Shown in pieces: positions 27,270 to 38,260 of a DNA stretch of 64,000 bases. This DNA comes from Meira nashicola. Taxonomy: Eukaryota; Basidiomycota; Exobasidiomycetes; Exobasidiales; Brachybasidiaceae. Each line of letters begins with the position of its first letter. Position 1 is the stretch's first letter. The notes beneath the pieces are model-generated. The model searched no databases and had not been told where the DNA came from. It saw nothing but the letters and a program-made list of their open reading frames with translations. The position numbers and the translations under genes are program-made. The stretch lies in contig BCJU01000004.1 in the NCBI GenBank assembly GCA_001600355.1, positions 124,001 through 188,000 on the forward strand. The letters are read 5' to 3'.

Positions 27270-28376
27270 ATGTCTTCTTCATCTCCTTATACGGCCAAAT
27301 GGGGAATTATGGCATGCGGTTCAATCGCACAAAAGTTCACAAAAGATTTATTGTTAGATCCATCTTCACGTCAAGTTAGGGATGTTAAACATGAAGTTGT
27401 AGCAGTTGCCAGTTCAAGTAACGTACAAAAAGCTAAAGATTTCGTAAAAGAGACAGAATGTCCATCAAGTACGAAAACATATGGGTCATATGAAGAATTA
27501 GTCAAAGATGCAGATGTGCAAATAGTTTATGTTGCTTCACCACATACGTTTCATTATGAGAATACCTTGTTAGCTTTGGAAAATGGTAAATCAGTTTGTT
27601 GTGAAAAGCCATTCACAATCAATGCAGAACAAACAAAACATCTCACACAAGTAGCAAAGAAGAACAATTTATTCTTAATGGAAGCTGTTTGGACGAGATT
27701 CTTTCCTTTAGTTCTTGCATTGCAAAAAGCCATTCATCAAGATCGTATACTCGGAAAACTTATTCGAGTAAAATCCGATCTTTCAAAACGATTCAAATTT
27801 GATCCAAAACATCGATTATACAATCCTGAACTAGGAGGAGGTGCTCTATTAGACCTTGGTCTTTATCCTACAACTTGGCTAATGATGACTCTTTTCAGTG
27901 ATCCGGAAAATGAAAAAGCGCTACCATCCTCGATATCTTCATCAATCGTCAAAGTTCCACAAACTGGAGTTGATGCTCATTCGGTAGCCACGTTGGTATT
28001 TGATAAACCACACACGATAGGAACACTTTCATGTACTTTGGAAGTTGAAGGCTTATATAACGATCATCATACAATCATTCAAGGTGAAAAAGGTACAATC
28101 ACAGTTCAAGGTCAACCTTATCGTCCTGAAGGTTTTACAGTTTACTTGAACGATAAAGATGGTAATCCTGGCTCACCTCAAAAGCATAACTTTGAAATTC
28201 CTGGTCAAGGAATGTTTTGGGAAGCAGATGCTTGTGCGAGAGATTTACGTGATGGAAAGATTGAAAATGCTTTGTGCTCTTGGACAGATTCGATTGCTAC
28301 AATGACAGTTCTGGATACTATTAGGAAACAAAATAACTTTTCCTATGGAGCAAAATTGGAAGGTACTCGTACATAA
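27270..28376 (+). CDS. Gfo/Idh/MocA-family oxidoreductase (dihydrodiol/D-xylose dehydrogenase-like)
   Basis: The 368-aa protein has an N-terminal Rossmann domain (WGIMACGSIAQKFTKDLL, about residues 10-27), the substrate-loop motif YVASPHTFHYENTLLALE and the catalytic EKP motif in GKSVCCEKPFTINAEQ. FLMEAVWTRFFP and the C-terminal GFO_IDH_MocA-type domain (ELGGGALLDLGLYPTTW, VEGLYNDHHTIIQGEKGTI) follow. The WTRFFP block is typical of NADP-dependent D-xylose 1-dehydrogenase and trans-1,2-dihydrobenzenediol dehydrogenase. The protein is probably cytosolic. ATG 27270 is the first ATG in the frame. The gene is intronless and convergent with the regulator at 28477. Confidence 0.88.
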   Translation: MSSSSPYTAKWGIMACGSIAQKFTKDLLLDPSSRQVRDVKHEVVAVASSSNVQKAKDFVKETECPSSTKTYGSYEELVKDADVQIVYVASPHTFHYENTLLALENGKSVCCEKPFTINAEQTKHLTQVAKKNNLFLMEAVWTRFFPLVLALQKAIHQDRILGKLIRVKSDLSKRFKFDPKHRLYNPELGGGALLDLGLYPTTWLMMTLFSDPENEKALPSSISSSIVKVPQTGVDAHSVATLVFDKPHTIGTLSCTLEVEGLYNDHHTIIQGEKGTITVQGQPYRPEGFTVYLNDKDGNPGSPQKHNFEIPGQGMFWEADACARDLRDGKIENALCSWTDSIATMTVLDTIRKQNNFSYGAKLEGTRT

Positions 28377-28476
28377 ATAAATCATCATTTAAACATAATT
28401 TACAGCCTACTGCAAGGCAAAAAATTGTACAGATATGAAAAAGTAAGAATATTGAAAATAACGTACGTTCGTTCAA

Positions 28477-30717
28477 CTATTGAGACCAAGTCTGACCTCC
28501 CATCTCAAAAATACGTTGCAAAGATGTCAAACTTCCCAAAAAGTTTAAAACATCTTCGGCACGTTGAGGTGCGATACCTGTTTCTATAGCTTGAGGTGGA
28601 GAAGATATTGCCATGATGATAGGATCTGGATCCATGACTTGTTTCAGATCCATAATCTGTTTATGAAGCGTTGTATGTTTGTTAGGTAAACACTTTTGCA
28701 AAACAGCGCTGATGTGAGAACATGCTTTTTGCGTTACCATCGTATTCAAATAAATCTCACCAACTCTTGCAATCAAAACGAGGAAATTTCGTCCGATCAA
28801 TGCATGTTTAAGATCATCTTTTGATTCGGAATCTAGCGTTGCGATATTACCAGAAGATGAAATTGATTGTTCAACAGAGGTAAGCAACTCCACCATAGTT
28901 TCTGCAACAAACAGACTGAAGAAAGGCATCGCAATTGCTCGAATTGGTGTTCCTCCCAATACACTAGTTCCTTGACGAATAAGACTCTTTGCTGTATTGA
29001 GACAACGTCTGTTAAGCGTTTGCACCATCGCTTCTTCACCTTGAGGTGCAGCTTTGTGAAGTTTAGCGATGTGACGACTCAAACGAGTAGTAATATCTCT
29101 ACGAATACGTGCAATCGTCAAAGTGATCATCGGTAATTCTCCCATGGAAAATTGATCCATATTAATCTTGCTTTCCATATCGAATAAGTCATCATCCGTT
29201 TCAGCAGCAATATGTTCTGCACGCACATAATTATCCGAAAGAGATGCTTGGCTCATCGTATTGAGACGATCACCACAACGACCTGCTAAAGCAGCCAACT
29301 TGTTCATCGTGAGGGTGTAAGGGGAAAGCACTTCCTCCAATCGACGAGCTAGACGGTTATCAACAGGAGGGCTTTCATTGATCGAACCTTCAGGGATGTA
29401 GCCTGCACCACTATCACGACATAATTGACGAATGTGTAGAGGCTCTAGACCTTCTTCGAATAACCACATATCGGAATTGCGAGCTTGGATAGTGTATGGA
29501 ACGCCATCAAACAATGATGAGATACGATCATGGGTAAAGTAACGCCAAAATACCGTATACCGCGCAACGATTTCATCATCGTTCAAATCTTTTGCAATCA
29601 TTTCGCTCAAATTATGATAGCCAGCACGTTGAATACGATCCATATCACGACCACTTACTTCCCGGTACAAATTCCAATTGCCCGTATATTTAATTTGCAT
29701 GCCGTGAATGAGGGAAGCTTGAAATGCCTCGGCGTTCCATTCCGTTACTGGTGATCGTTTTGTCAAATCTTCGAGCCACTTTTCCGTTCTATGATATGCG
29801 GCAACTCGAACTGATGATGCTGTATAGAAGCCATGCCTTTCAGAACCGCTCGTCATACAGATCAGACAACCTTCAATGTCGCTCGGATACATGAGAGCAC
29901 ACAATCCTACGATAGAATAAATCAGACCGCCAAATCGTTCCATATGTTGTTCGCTATTAACCAAATCCAAATTTTTAATCATAATTTTGTCAAAAGCTGT
30001 ACCGCGAAGTAGACTGTGCATCCATTCGATGTCACGATACCAAACGTGGAACACTCTTCGAAGAAAGCTAATTTCTCGCACCAAACCATCAATATCTTGC
30101 TTCATTAATGGTTGCATAGGATTGAGCGTTTCTTGAGGATGTGATACAGCAGTAGTTTGTCCAATAGCGGAAGGAGTGGTATCCATTTTTGTATCAGGAG
30201 AAGTTTCAGCTGTATGAATACTTGGAGGTGTAGCATTCCATGGCGAGACTTCAGTAGCGTTTGAGGCACCGCTGCTCTGAGCATCATGAGAGGGGCGAGG
30301 ACCAGGATATGTGAACATGCTGCTCGAGGTTGATGATCGTTTGATGTTGGATGATTTCATATCTTGAGGTGAACGGGAAGATGAGGGACCAGCTGATGAA
30401 TAATCTCCCATGGAAGCGTTGAAAGAATCATCTGCACGGCTAGATCTACTCTTTCTTGCATTCTTTCTTTTTTCCTTTGATTGATGTAATGCTTCTGTTG
30501 TCTTTTGTGCTCGTTCGTACGAACATGGTGATGCGAAACTTGCGCATTCCGTACATGGAAATTGACGATCACATTTTCGTTTAAGCTTTCTACAACGATC
30601 GCATGATAATTGTGCACGTTGTCTTGGCTTACTTGCCCAAGGTGAATTTTTTACTGCTAACATTTCTGGACCATGATGATGATAATCACCTACTTGATTT
30701 TGAATTGATTCAGACAT
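28477..30717 (-). CDS. Zn2Cys6 transcription factor
   Basis: The 746-aa regulator has the zinc cluster at residues 39-65 (Cys 39, 42, 49, 55, 58, 65; CDRCRKLKRKCDRQFPCTEC). A Ser/Pro/Thr-rich linker occupies about residues 80-200. The fungal-specific transcription factor middle region runs from about 205 to 600 (MERFGGLIYSIVGLCALMYP, FWRYFTHDRISSLFDGVPY). The motif DGVPY after a helix matches the usual RP/GxP position of this domain. Promoter targets are unknown. It is convergent with the Gfo/Idh/MocA gene, with 100 bp between stops. Confidence 0.92.
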   Translation of the reverse strand: MSESIQNQVGDYHHHGPEMLAVKNSPWASKPRQRAQLSCDRCRKLKRKCDRQFPCTECASFASPCSYERAQKTTEALHQSKEKRKNARKSRSSRADDSFNASMGDYSSAGPSSSRSPQDMKSSNIKRSSTSSSMFTYPGPRPSHDAQSSGASNATEVSPWNATPPSIHTAETSPDTKMDTTPSAIGQTTAVSHPQETLNPMQPLMKQDIDGLVREISFLRRVFHVWYRDIEWMHSLLRGTAFDKIMIKNLDLVNSEQHMERFGGLIYSIVGLCALMYPSDIEGCLICMTSGSERHGFYTASSVRVAAYHRTEKWLEDLTKRSPVTEWNAEAFQASLIHGMQIKYTGNWNLYREVSGRDMDRIQRAGYHNLSEMIAKDLNDDEIVARYTVFWRYFTHDRISSLFDGVPYTIQARNSDMWLFEEGLEPLHIRQLCRDSGAGYIPEGSINESPPVDNRLARRLEEVLSPYTLTMNKLAALAGRCGDRLNTMSQASLSDNYVRAEHIAAETDDDLFDMESKINMDQFSMGELPMITLTIARIRRDITTRLSRHIAKLHKAAPQGEEAMVQTLNRRCLNTAKSLIRQGTSVLGGTPIRAIAMPFFSLFVAETMVELLTSVEQSISSSGNIATLDSESKDDLKHALIGRNFLVLIARVGEIYLNTMVTQKACSHISAVLQKCLPNKHTTLHKQIMDLKQVMDPDPIIMAISSPPQAIETGIAPQRAEDVLNFLGSLTSLQRIFEMGGQTWSQ

Positions 30718-31233
30718 GATTGCAGAATACGAATTGGATTATGGTGGCAAGAAAGGTGGGAATGAATAAGGTGTACGGAAATAAAAACCTCTGTGTCGCG
30801 CGCGATAAAGCGGCGGAAGCATTCATTCTCCCCTGCTGTAATGGGCAGCGGAGATGGATGGATATAGAAATCTACACTGCTAAAGTGAATGTAGCTGTCT
30901 GAAAACAAAAAAGGAACGCTAAAGCCCGCTCGCAAAAAAATGTGACGTATGCAAAAAGTGCTGATTTTGTGCCCCGTCCAATTTTAAACTTTTTGACATT
31001 GCTGAGCACTTTTTCCTAAATCTGCATACATGCGTGCAAAACAGAAAAAAGCTAAGCCAATGTCCGCTTTAAAGCCTATCTCCGTTCCACCTCAACACGT
31101 GATCGGAAGACACTTCTGCCCGGATTTTAGTGTATTTCCAAATGCCGGTGAGGGGTACATGCTCCACAAGTAGAGTCAATTGATGTCGTACGACAGCCTT
31201 CATTTCCATCATCTCTCTATTCTTTTATTCAAA
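30718..31233. other. Divergent promoter region
   Basis: Between the Zn2Cys6 gene (minus) and the GFA-family gene (plus). It contains a TGCATACATGCGTGCA stretch near 31023-31038. No additional gene seen. Confidence 0.5.
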
Positions 31234-31626
31234 ATGGTTGAAAACGGACAATGTTTATGTGGTCAAATCAAAGTGACTGTAAAAGATGGTAGTTTACCTT
31301 TGCAAACGGCAGCATGTCATTGTTATTCTTGTAGAACAACAGCTGGTTCAGCATACAGTTTAGTTTCAATGATTAATTTGGATGATCTTGAAGTGAAAGG
31401 AACACCTTCTGTTTATGATGATAATGCAACAGATAGTGGAGCAATTGCAAAAAGAAACTTTTGTGGTAATTGTGGTAGTCCAATTCATACACAAACTCCA
31501 TCTGTACCCGGTAAAACTTTCCTTAAATTAGGATTATTTGCTGGAAAGACAAAGATCAATCAACCCGCAATGGAAGTTTATTGGAAAAATCACGAAGATT
31601 GGGAAAAGGTGAGTGGCGTGATATAG
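31234..31626 (+). CDS. GFA/CENP-V family zinc-binding protein
   Basis: The 130-aa protein is the size of a single GFA domain. Zinc ligands are visible as GQCLCGQIK (residues 6-14), CHCYSC (28-33) and FCGNCGSPIH later in the chain, followed by the family's LKLGLF strand. Family members are named for glutathione-dependent formaldehyde-activating enzyme, but most fungal members have no proven activity. ATG 31234 aligns with the family start (MVENGQCLCG). An earlier in-frame ATG at 31183 would add a hydrophobic leader and is less likely. The protein is probably cytosolic and the gene is intronless. Confidence 0.85.
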   Translation: MVENGQCLCGQIKVTVKDGSLPLQTAACHCYSCRTTAGSAYSLVSMINLDDLEVKGTPSVYDDNATDSGAIAKRNFCGNCGSPIHTQTPSVPGKTFLKLGLFAGKTKINQPAMEVYWKNHEDWEKVSGVI

Positions 31627-32231
31627 AGTAAAGAAAAAATAAAGAAGATGCTGATATTGTTCTCATTCTTCTTAAAAAAGCAACTTACTGATAATGTCAA
31701 ACAAGCAATGTAAGAGAAAGAAGAACATGTACATACATTCCTTGAAACCTTGATTGATTGATTATATAACGCGTGCTCTGATTACAAAGTGGTGGAGTTT
31801 GATTTTTGATGCTAAATCCATCGGACATGTGAATGCAAGTGGTACATATGAATAGACTACACTCAAATTAAACGGAGCACTGCGCTGCGTGCTGAGTTAG
31901 TGGAGCTATAACTGGTTTGCGTGTACCACTGTGAAGCTGAGCAATTCTGCCCTGAATTAAGAAAAGATGTCAGCGGAAATAAACGTTTCATTTTATATAA
32001 GCCATACGATAATAATGTCCGTCAAACTCAAACAAGTTCTCCACTAATGGTCTGATCTTGCATACCCGCTGTTGGGATGCATAACATTGTGTGATTATCT
32101 TTTGGCTTATACATTTAAAGTGTTCCTGAGCGTAGAAGAAAGGTATATAAAGTGGGATCTTTCTTCTGCTTTTCCATCATCATCATCCAACCAAACAGCC
32201 CTACCAACCAAGCAAACAATTTCTAACAACT
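31627..32231. other. Intergenic region, promoter of SDR gene
   Basis: 605 bp without a supported gene. It carries a TGCGCTGCG motif at 31881-31889 and the TATA element listed separately. Confidence 0.5.
32144..32150 (+). promoter_or_regulatory. TATA box of the SDR gene
   Basis: TATATAA lies 88 nt before ATG 32232. Confidence 0.55.
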
Positions 32232-32981
32232 ATGTCTACTGCACAAAAAGTTCACATCTTAATCACTGGTGCAAACCAAGGCTTAGGCTTCGTTAGCGCT
32301 CAACAACTCTTACGTCAAGGTAAAAATTTACACATTTATATTGCCGCTCGTGATAGAGAGAAAGGTCAAGAAGCATTGGATAAACTCAATGGACAAGCTG
32401 ATAAAGATTCGAGTAATTCAGTTGAATTAGTCAACTTAGACATTACCAATGATGATTCTATCGATCAAATAACAAAACAAGTCAAACAATTAGACATTCT
32501 CGTTAATAGTGCGGGTATCTCAGGTGGAATGGACGATACTTCTTCTGCTTCAACGATTCGTAAACAATTACAAACAGTTTATAATACAAACGTTTTCGGT
32601 ACGATTGCACTTACTCATACACTTTTACCTTTATTGACTTCTGGCAAGCATTCAGTTAAACCTGCAATCATAAATATTAGTTCAGATTTAGGTAGCTTTG
32701 GAAATCAACAAAATCCAAAATGGAGACATTATAATCTTCCACTTGCATTTTATCCTTCAACTAAATCTGCTTTAAACATGTTTACAGCTATTTATTCAAA
32801 AACTTTACCTGATCTTCGTATTATTTCAGTGAATCCAGGTTATACTGCGACAAATTTTAACGGAAATACAGGTTACAAAACACCGGAAGAGGGAGCAAGT
32901 GCATATACAAATGCAATCCTTAACTTTGATGGTCCTTCGGGTACTTTTGTTGAAGAAGATGGTAAAGTGGTACCATGGTAA
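32232..32981 (+). CDS. Short-chain dehydrogenase/reductase
   Basis: The 249-aa classical SDR has the cofactor motif ITGANQGLGFVSAQQL (TGxxxGxG, residues 11-18), an Arg after strand 2 (AARDREK) suggesting NADPH, and LDILVNSAGISGG (NAG). The catalytic Ser is in NISSDLGSFG and the Tyr/Lys are in FYPSTKSALNMF (YxxxK), followed by ISVNPGYTATNF. It is a cytosolic reductase of unknown substrate. Its stop is 84 bp from the stop of a second SDR on the other strand. Intronless, unlike that neighbour. Confidence 0.92.
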   Translation: MSTAQKVHILITGANQGLGFVSAQQLLRQGKNLHIYIAARDREKGQEALDKLNGQADKDSSNSVELVNLDITNDDSIDQITKQVKQLDILVNSAGISGGMDDTSSASTIRKQLQTVYNTNVFGTIALTHTLLPLLTSGKHSVKPAIINISSDLGSFGNQQNPKWRHYNLPLAFYPSTKSALNMFTAIYSKTLPDLRIISVNPGYTATNFNGNTGYKTPEEGASAYTNAILNFDGPSGTFVEEDGKVVPW

Positions 32982-33065
32982 TTCAATCCTCCTTTCTCAT
33001 TGCTGTGTTTAACCTTTTCCTTCTTGAAGCCGTTTATACTTTTTTCCGTTAATTTGAATATTATC

Positions 33066-33829
33066 TTACCAATTTAATGGCTCTCCAGTCTCACGTAAAT
33101 AAGAACCACTTTGCTCAGATTTCAAATTTGCTAAAACTCTAAGAATATCTGAAGCACTTTGTTCGGTTGTCTTTGCACCTTGACCACCTTTGATTTGTTT
33201 ACCCATATCAGTAGCAACCCAACCTGGATGAATTAAGAGTACAGTGAAACCTTCATCTTTTAATTCGTTATGATATTGAATTCCGAGTGAATTTGTTGCA
33301 GTTTTTGAAACAGACTAAAGAATGAGAGTTTAGAGTTAATAAGAACATCATTTATCAAAAGCCTTTTTTTCCTACTCACATAAGGACCTTGAAAACCAGC
33401 AGGTTTATTTCGTTGTAGATCACAACTTCCACTCGTGCTAGAAAGAAGGATGATTTGTTTCTTTTTTCCTTTTCTTAAAGCAGGTAAAAATCCTAAAACG
33501 GTTCTATGAATTCCAACAACGTTTGTTTCAAGATAATTTGATAATAAATTCGCATCTGAACCTAACATTGTATCAGGACTACCCATTGCTGCATTGACAA
33601 TCAAAGTATCAATAGAATTAAATTTTGCCGAACAACTATCAACGCTTGTTTGTTTGGTTATGTCTAACTCTTCAATTTGAACGCCTTTCGGTAAAACGTT
33701 TTCATCAGGTTTACGCATAGTTCCTACAATGATTGCATCACCTTTGCTTTGTTGAAAAAGTTGTTTGGTTAAATCATTTCCAATTCCACGAGAAGCACCG
33801 ATGATTACGTGTGAAGCTGTATGTGACAT
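33066..33829 (-). CDS. Short-chain dehydrogenase/reductase, two exons
   Basis: The two exons are 33829-33380 and 33314-33066, with a 65-nt intron (gtgagt ... tttag) in phase 0, giving 232 aa. The motifs are IIGASRGIGNDL (cofactor loop), IDTLIVNAAMGSP (NAA in place of NAG), ILLSSTSGS (catalytic Ser) and, only after splicing, GPYSVSKTATNSL with the YxxxK catalytic pair. Then come LIHPGWVATDMG and a family-typical end SGSYLRETGEPLNW. Splicing through the intron is required: the unspliced frame loses the catalytic Lys. This layout resembles C-factor/sniffer-like SDRs. Substrate unknown. Confidence 0.9.
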
Positions 33830-34919
33830 TTTTGCTTATTCTTTCTATTGAGAAGATGGTGTCAAATCGATGTGATCCTACCTATTTCGAAGAAGAATTA
33901 CAGTAAGCCATACCTCCACACTTACCCTTCAGGTTCGGATAGCGGAAATCGTTTTAGAAGCACGCGTTTATTCAGTTTTTCGTCGGCGATAAAACAGACC
34001 CCTTTTTGTCGATCGAAAGGAAGCAAAATGCAGTAAAAAGAGGTCCGAGTGACTGATGAAAAATCTCGATTAAATGAAACTAGAACAGAGTAAAAGATGC
34101 CCAAAGCTTGAGAAGATTGGGTATAAAATTAGACTAAATTAAATCACAAGGAACGTTTTTATGATGCAATGTCGATCAATTTATCCCCTTTCTTCTTTTT
34201 TTTTAGCTTCTCTAGTTTGTTCGTACGTATGAAGGGAATTATGAGTTCAATCTTGTTCTGTTTTCAAATTAGTAGGTCTGATTTCGGGCCCGCGCACTAA
34301 AAAAGGAATGACAGGAGGTGGTGGTGGTGGCTGTACCGCTGTACAGATAGAAAGCCACCATCAATTGAATAAAAGAATTTTCTTCTGCTTCAATCTCACG
34401 CTAAATCGGATCTATTGACGCGTTAATCTCACGCTTATAGGTTTAAAATGTTTGTCCACATGTGTAGACTACATATGTACGTACGTACATCCGACAACCA
34501 ACGGAAAGGAAGAAAGGGAATTTTTTAATTTTTTTTATATTTGTTTCAGACTTTGCATCTAGATTAACATGCACAACGCAGAGCATTCGATGTACACAGA
34601 AGGTAGAATCCATACATGCATACATTTATGATTCTAGTGGATTTATAGAAACATGAGGTACATTGTAACTATGATCGACGAATAGTCCCCATGCAAACCA
34701 ACGCTCAGATAATACTTAATAAAACATAAGGAACACTGGTCAATTGTATATGATTGATTGAATCGGAAAATGCGGCAGATGTGTATGTACATATGCATAA
34801 TGCGGATAAAGTCCAATTCGCAATCCTATTTGACCGGTTTTTGCAGGATGGTAAAAGGGAAAAAGATATTATACAATGTCATCTTTTTAATCATCACCAT
34901 CATCATCATCACAGTGAAT
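33830..34919. other. Intergenic, divergent promoters, no gene seen
   Basis: 1.09 kb with a short GTACGTAC repeat near 34478-34488, a GGTGGTGGTGGTGG tract near 34317-34330 and a CACGCTTAT motif at 34430-34438. A four-codon upstream ORF starts at about 34875. No gene supported. Confidence 0.5.
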
Positions 34920-37601
34920 ATGAATCTTGATGACATTTTAAGCTTTACCGATCATACACTTCAACCTGAAGAAGTGTTGGGAGAAGCGTTATTTTATTTT
35001 GGAGTAAGTGAAAATTAAATTGACAGTAGGACGAGAAGCTGACATTATTTTTCTCTTTTGCAAAAGTTACCTAAACAATTAGAACAAGTTGGCTGGAGAA
35101 CAGATTCGAATAATTCAACTTTTAAGCCAATATTGCAAAGTGCAACGATAAGGAATGGAAAGACGTTGGTGAATTATGATCATGAAAATGATTTTGAAGA
35201 AGTGAGTTCTTTCAGAGTTGAATATAATTTATTTAAGCTGACAAACTTTTATTGCAGCTGGATAACGATTTGCAAGACCTGATCAAACAATGTCAAAAGG
35301 TAAGAAGCATTGAATGATTTTAATGAATATTTGCTAATTATAGATATTTTATAGCAATGTCTTCCATTTGATTGCAAAGTTGAAGAAAGCAATTTCAACT
35401 TTTCCTCTCAACAGATTTCTTTTCATTCTTTCCCTGTTAGAAGAAGAAGACGATCTTCTTTGTTATTATCAAACTCTGGCGAAAGTTCGAAGAAGAGCGA
35501 GAATAGAGATGAAGAATTGCATGCACATGTCCTAACCATTCAAACAGCATTAACAGATAGACAAAAGACGGAATTAAGACAAGTTCAATCTACAGATCAT
35601 TCATCAAGACAAAGATTAGAAGCAGACGTCACTCGGCTCAAATTGAATGCACCTAGGACAATTTGCTTTGTTTCAAAGTATAGCTTGCACATCCTTTTTG
35701 CTGACGTATTACGATTGGCACATTTACGATATGGGGATAATGATGACCGACTCAATGAATTTTTAAATCATTGCATCTTTACACCTGTCACTTCTCTTGG
35801 TCAACAAATTCAAGTTAAAATATCTTCTTTGGAAAATGATCTTTGCTTCATTTACGATTCCACTTTTACAACAACAACAATCAAGGATAAGTTAAGCAAC
35901 CCAAATCCAACATTAAACATTCTTCCGGCTATGATTAACAAGCAACAAATCCTTGATGCAATATCATTCCTTTTTGAACCAACAATAATAAACAGAAGAA
36001 TAGCAATCGTTTCAGATTCTATTACTCTGCTTTCATTTTGTTTGAAGGAATTTGAGGAATTGCTCATTTCCATACCAAATTGGAATGGAATCGTTCATCC
36101 GATCCTACATCATACCGATCTTCATTCTATCATTGCAAAAGAACAAGGGAAATATATCATTCCTATTCAAAGAAGAATGAGTCATATTTTATCAATGACT
36201 GATTTCCATATAATCGATCTTGATGGCGAAGAAGTATCCAAAGAAAGAAGTTCGTCCAGATTATCCAAATGGTTACCATCAACAACACGAATACGATCGA
36301 AACAAGAATCAAAATCTATCAATTCATCCGATTGGTTTGATAGGAATATGTTCGAATTCAATTGCAATCTCTTCCACAATGTTGGCAGGATAGTTTCTTG
36401 CAATGATACCCGTTCCAGTGATTTGTCATTTGAATCACTTGATTTGTCGGAAAGAAGTTGGACAATTCAAGAAATCGTTCCAGATATCCAATCCAATCAA
36501 GTAAAGAAGCCTACCAAAGTACCATCAAAACGGAAATCGATCCTGTTTGGCACAAAAAAGAAAGTTCTATCTTCCTCTGTGAAGGATGTCCCCAATTCAA
36601 AAGTCATAGAAAGTATCAGATCAAGCTCAAAGGAAGATAGCGGGATCGTTCCAAAATTACCAAAACTTGAAGAATATCAAATCGGACCGATTGCGAACGA
36701 AGAAGAACCGACAAACGACAGTATCACTGCAGTTGATCAACCACTTTCTCGAAATAAAGAAGAAAAGAAATGGCAAGATGTAAGAATACGAATGGAAAAA
36801 TCACGTAGCAATATCGATATCATCAAGCAACGTAAAAGAAATCGCCGAATAGGTAAAATTTTCGAAGATGGCGAAGTAGAAGAAATGTCTAATTATGATG
36901 CTGATGATTCAAGTGAGTTGTATTGTTGATGGTTTTGCCGCTCAAAGTACTGATACTTTCCTCTTTCCATTTTTACAGCAGATGCTCTTTCCATCATTGC
37001 GCAAAATTTAGAAGCAAAAGAAACGATTGAAACTTTGCAAACACCTCGAAGTCATGTGACCGGATTCACTTCAACGACTGAAAGTATGCCTCTCACGCCA
37101 ACGATTGCTCAAAATGTAAGATCATCAAAGCAACAACAAGAATCATCATCTCCTCAACCCCCGCCACCTCCACCACAACCTTCACCTGAACGAAGTCGAA
37201 CACCTGTAATACGTTCTTCTGGATTTGATTGGTTAGAAGATGTTGAATGTATGCAAGCACAACTTCAACAAACAATTCAACGTTTAGAATTCGAAAATTC
37301 ACAACAAATTAATACTTCCGATCAAAACGATGAAGAATATGCAAGAATTTGGAAAGCATTTTATTCTACACCGCCACCACCAACATCATCGAATCGATCT
37401 TTGTTTGTTTTTGACAATGTCATCGATGATGACACAAGAACCGAGTTTCATAAAATCAATCAATGGCGTAATGATGTTCAAAATCGTAGTAATTCAAATT
37501 CAAATTTACCGCAACCAAACGATTCAATGACGAAGGAAAATTTATTTGATGATGGTCGTAATCATCGTCGTCGTCGTAATAAATCTTGGAATAGTCTATA
37601 G
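34920..37601 (+). CDS. DENN-domain-like protein, five exons
   Basis: The exons, joined by eye, are 34920-35003, 35067-35201, 35258-35299, 35355-36912 and 36979-37601; all introns are GT-AG and 55-66 nt. The joined frame encodes about 813 aa. A DENN-like core is visible: a uDENN-like strand RTICFVSKYSLHILF at about residues 188-202, then a cDENN part at about 277-384 (RIAIVSDSITLLSF, GKYIIPIQRRMSHIL, DFHIIDLDGEEVS). The C-terminal half is Ser/Lys-rich with a polyproline run (QPPPPPPQP), probably disordered. DENN proteins act mostly as Rab or Arf guanine-exchange factors or as TORC1 regulators. Subfamily unclear. ATG 34920 is preferred over an in-frame ATG at 34848. Confidence 0.65.
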
Positions 37602-38260
37602 CGGGTGCTGCGCAGCGCAGCGCGCGCGAACGAGCGATTTGAATAGCCAACAACACATTTAATTCTACACTGGCCGCCGCTTTCTTTTTTTATTTTAGCT
37701 TGAATGTAGTCTAGCTTATTTTACCCTGGGGTCCATATAGAGTTTAAAATGTGCTATGAATTTTTAAGCTTTTCTCTCTTCATTTGCCTGAATCGCGCTT
37801 AACACAAGATAAGCATTTGATTCAAACTACGATTGCTTGGCTCCTTTTACTCAGCCCAAAACAGAAAAAAAAAAGCATTAAAATATGTTTTGTATGTATG
37901 CATGCACCCATTTACCATCGTTGGGGTCTTTTACCACAAAAATCCTACTCTACTCTAAGCGTCGCGCGGCGCAGGGTACTATGCATCCACATAATGTATG
38001 CATCTTCAGTATGTATGAAAAAAATAATTAAAATCCGATTACGCCAATGAACGAACGAAGCATCTGGAAAATCGATTTGAAAAGATTGACAACCATGTCA
38101 TTTCACTAAAACACATGACGTCAGAATACGGAGACAAACAAAATACTTCAATTCTCCGCATCTGAGTGTCATTTTTGACCTTTTATGAAAGCATATATTT
38201 ATTGCAAAAAGTGAAAGAGGATGAATGTTTTTTCAATCGAAGAAATAGCAATACAAATCC
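37602..38260. other. Intergenic with a GC-rich block
   Basis: A palindromic TGCTGCGCAGCGCAGCGCGC block begins at 37606, right after the DENN-gene stop. TATGCATGCACC lies at 37898-37909, and TGACGTCA-like ATGACGTCAG near 38114. A 22-codon upstream ORF starts at 38221. No other gene seen. Confidence 0.5.

Noticed and set aside
33848..34104. Opposite-strand 60-codon frames near the second SDR promoter
   Set aside because: Short, overlapping each other, and located where the SDR promoter is expected.
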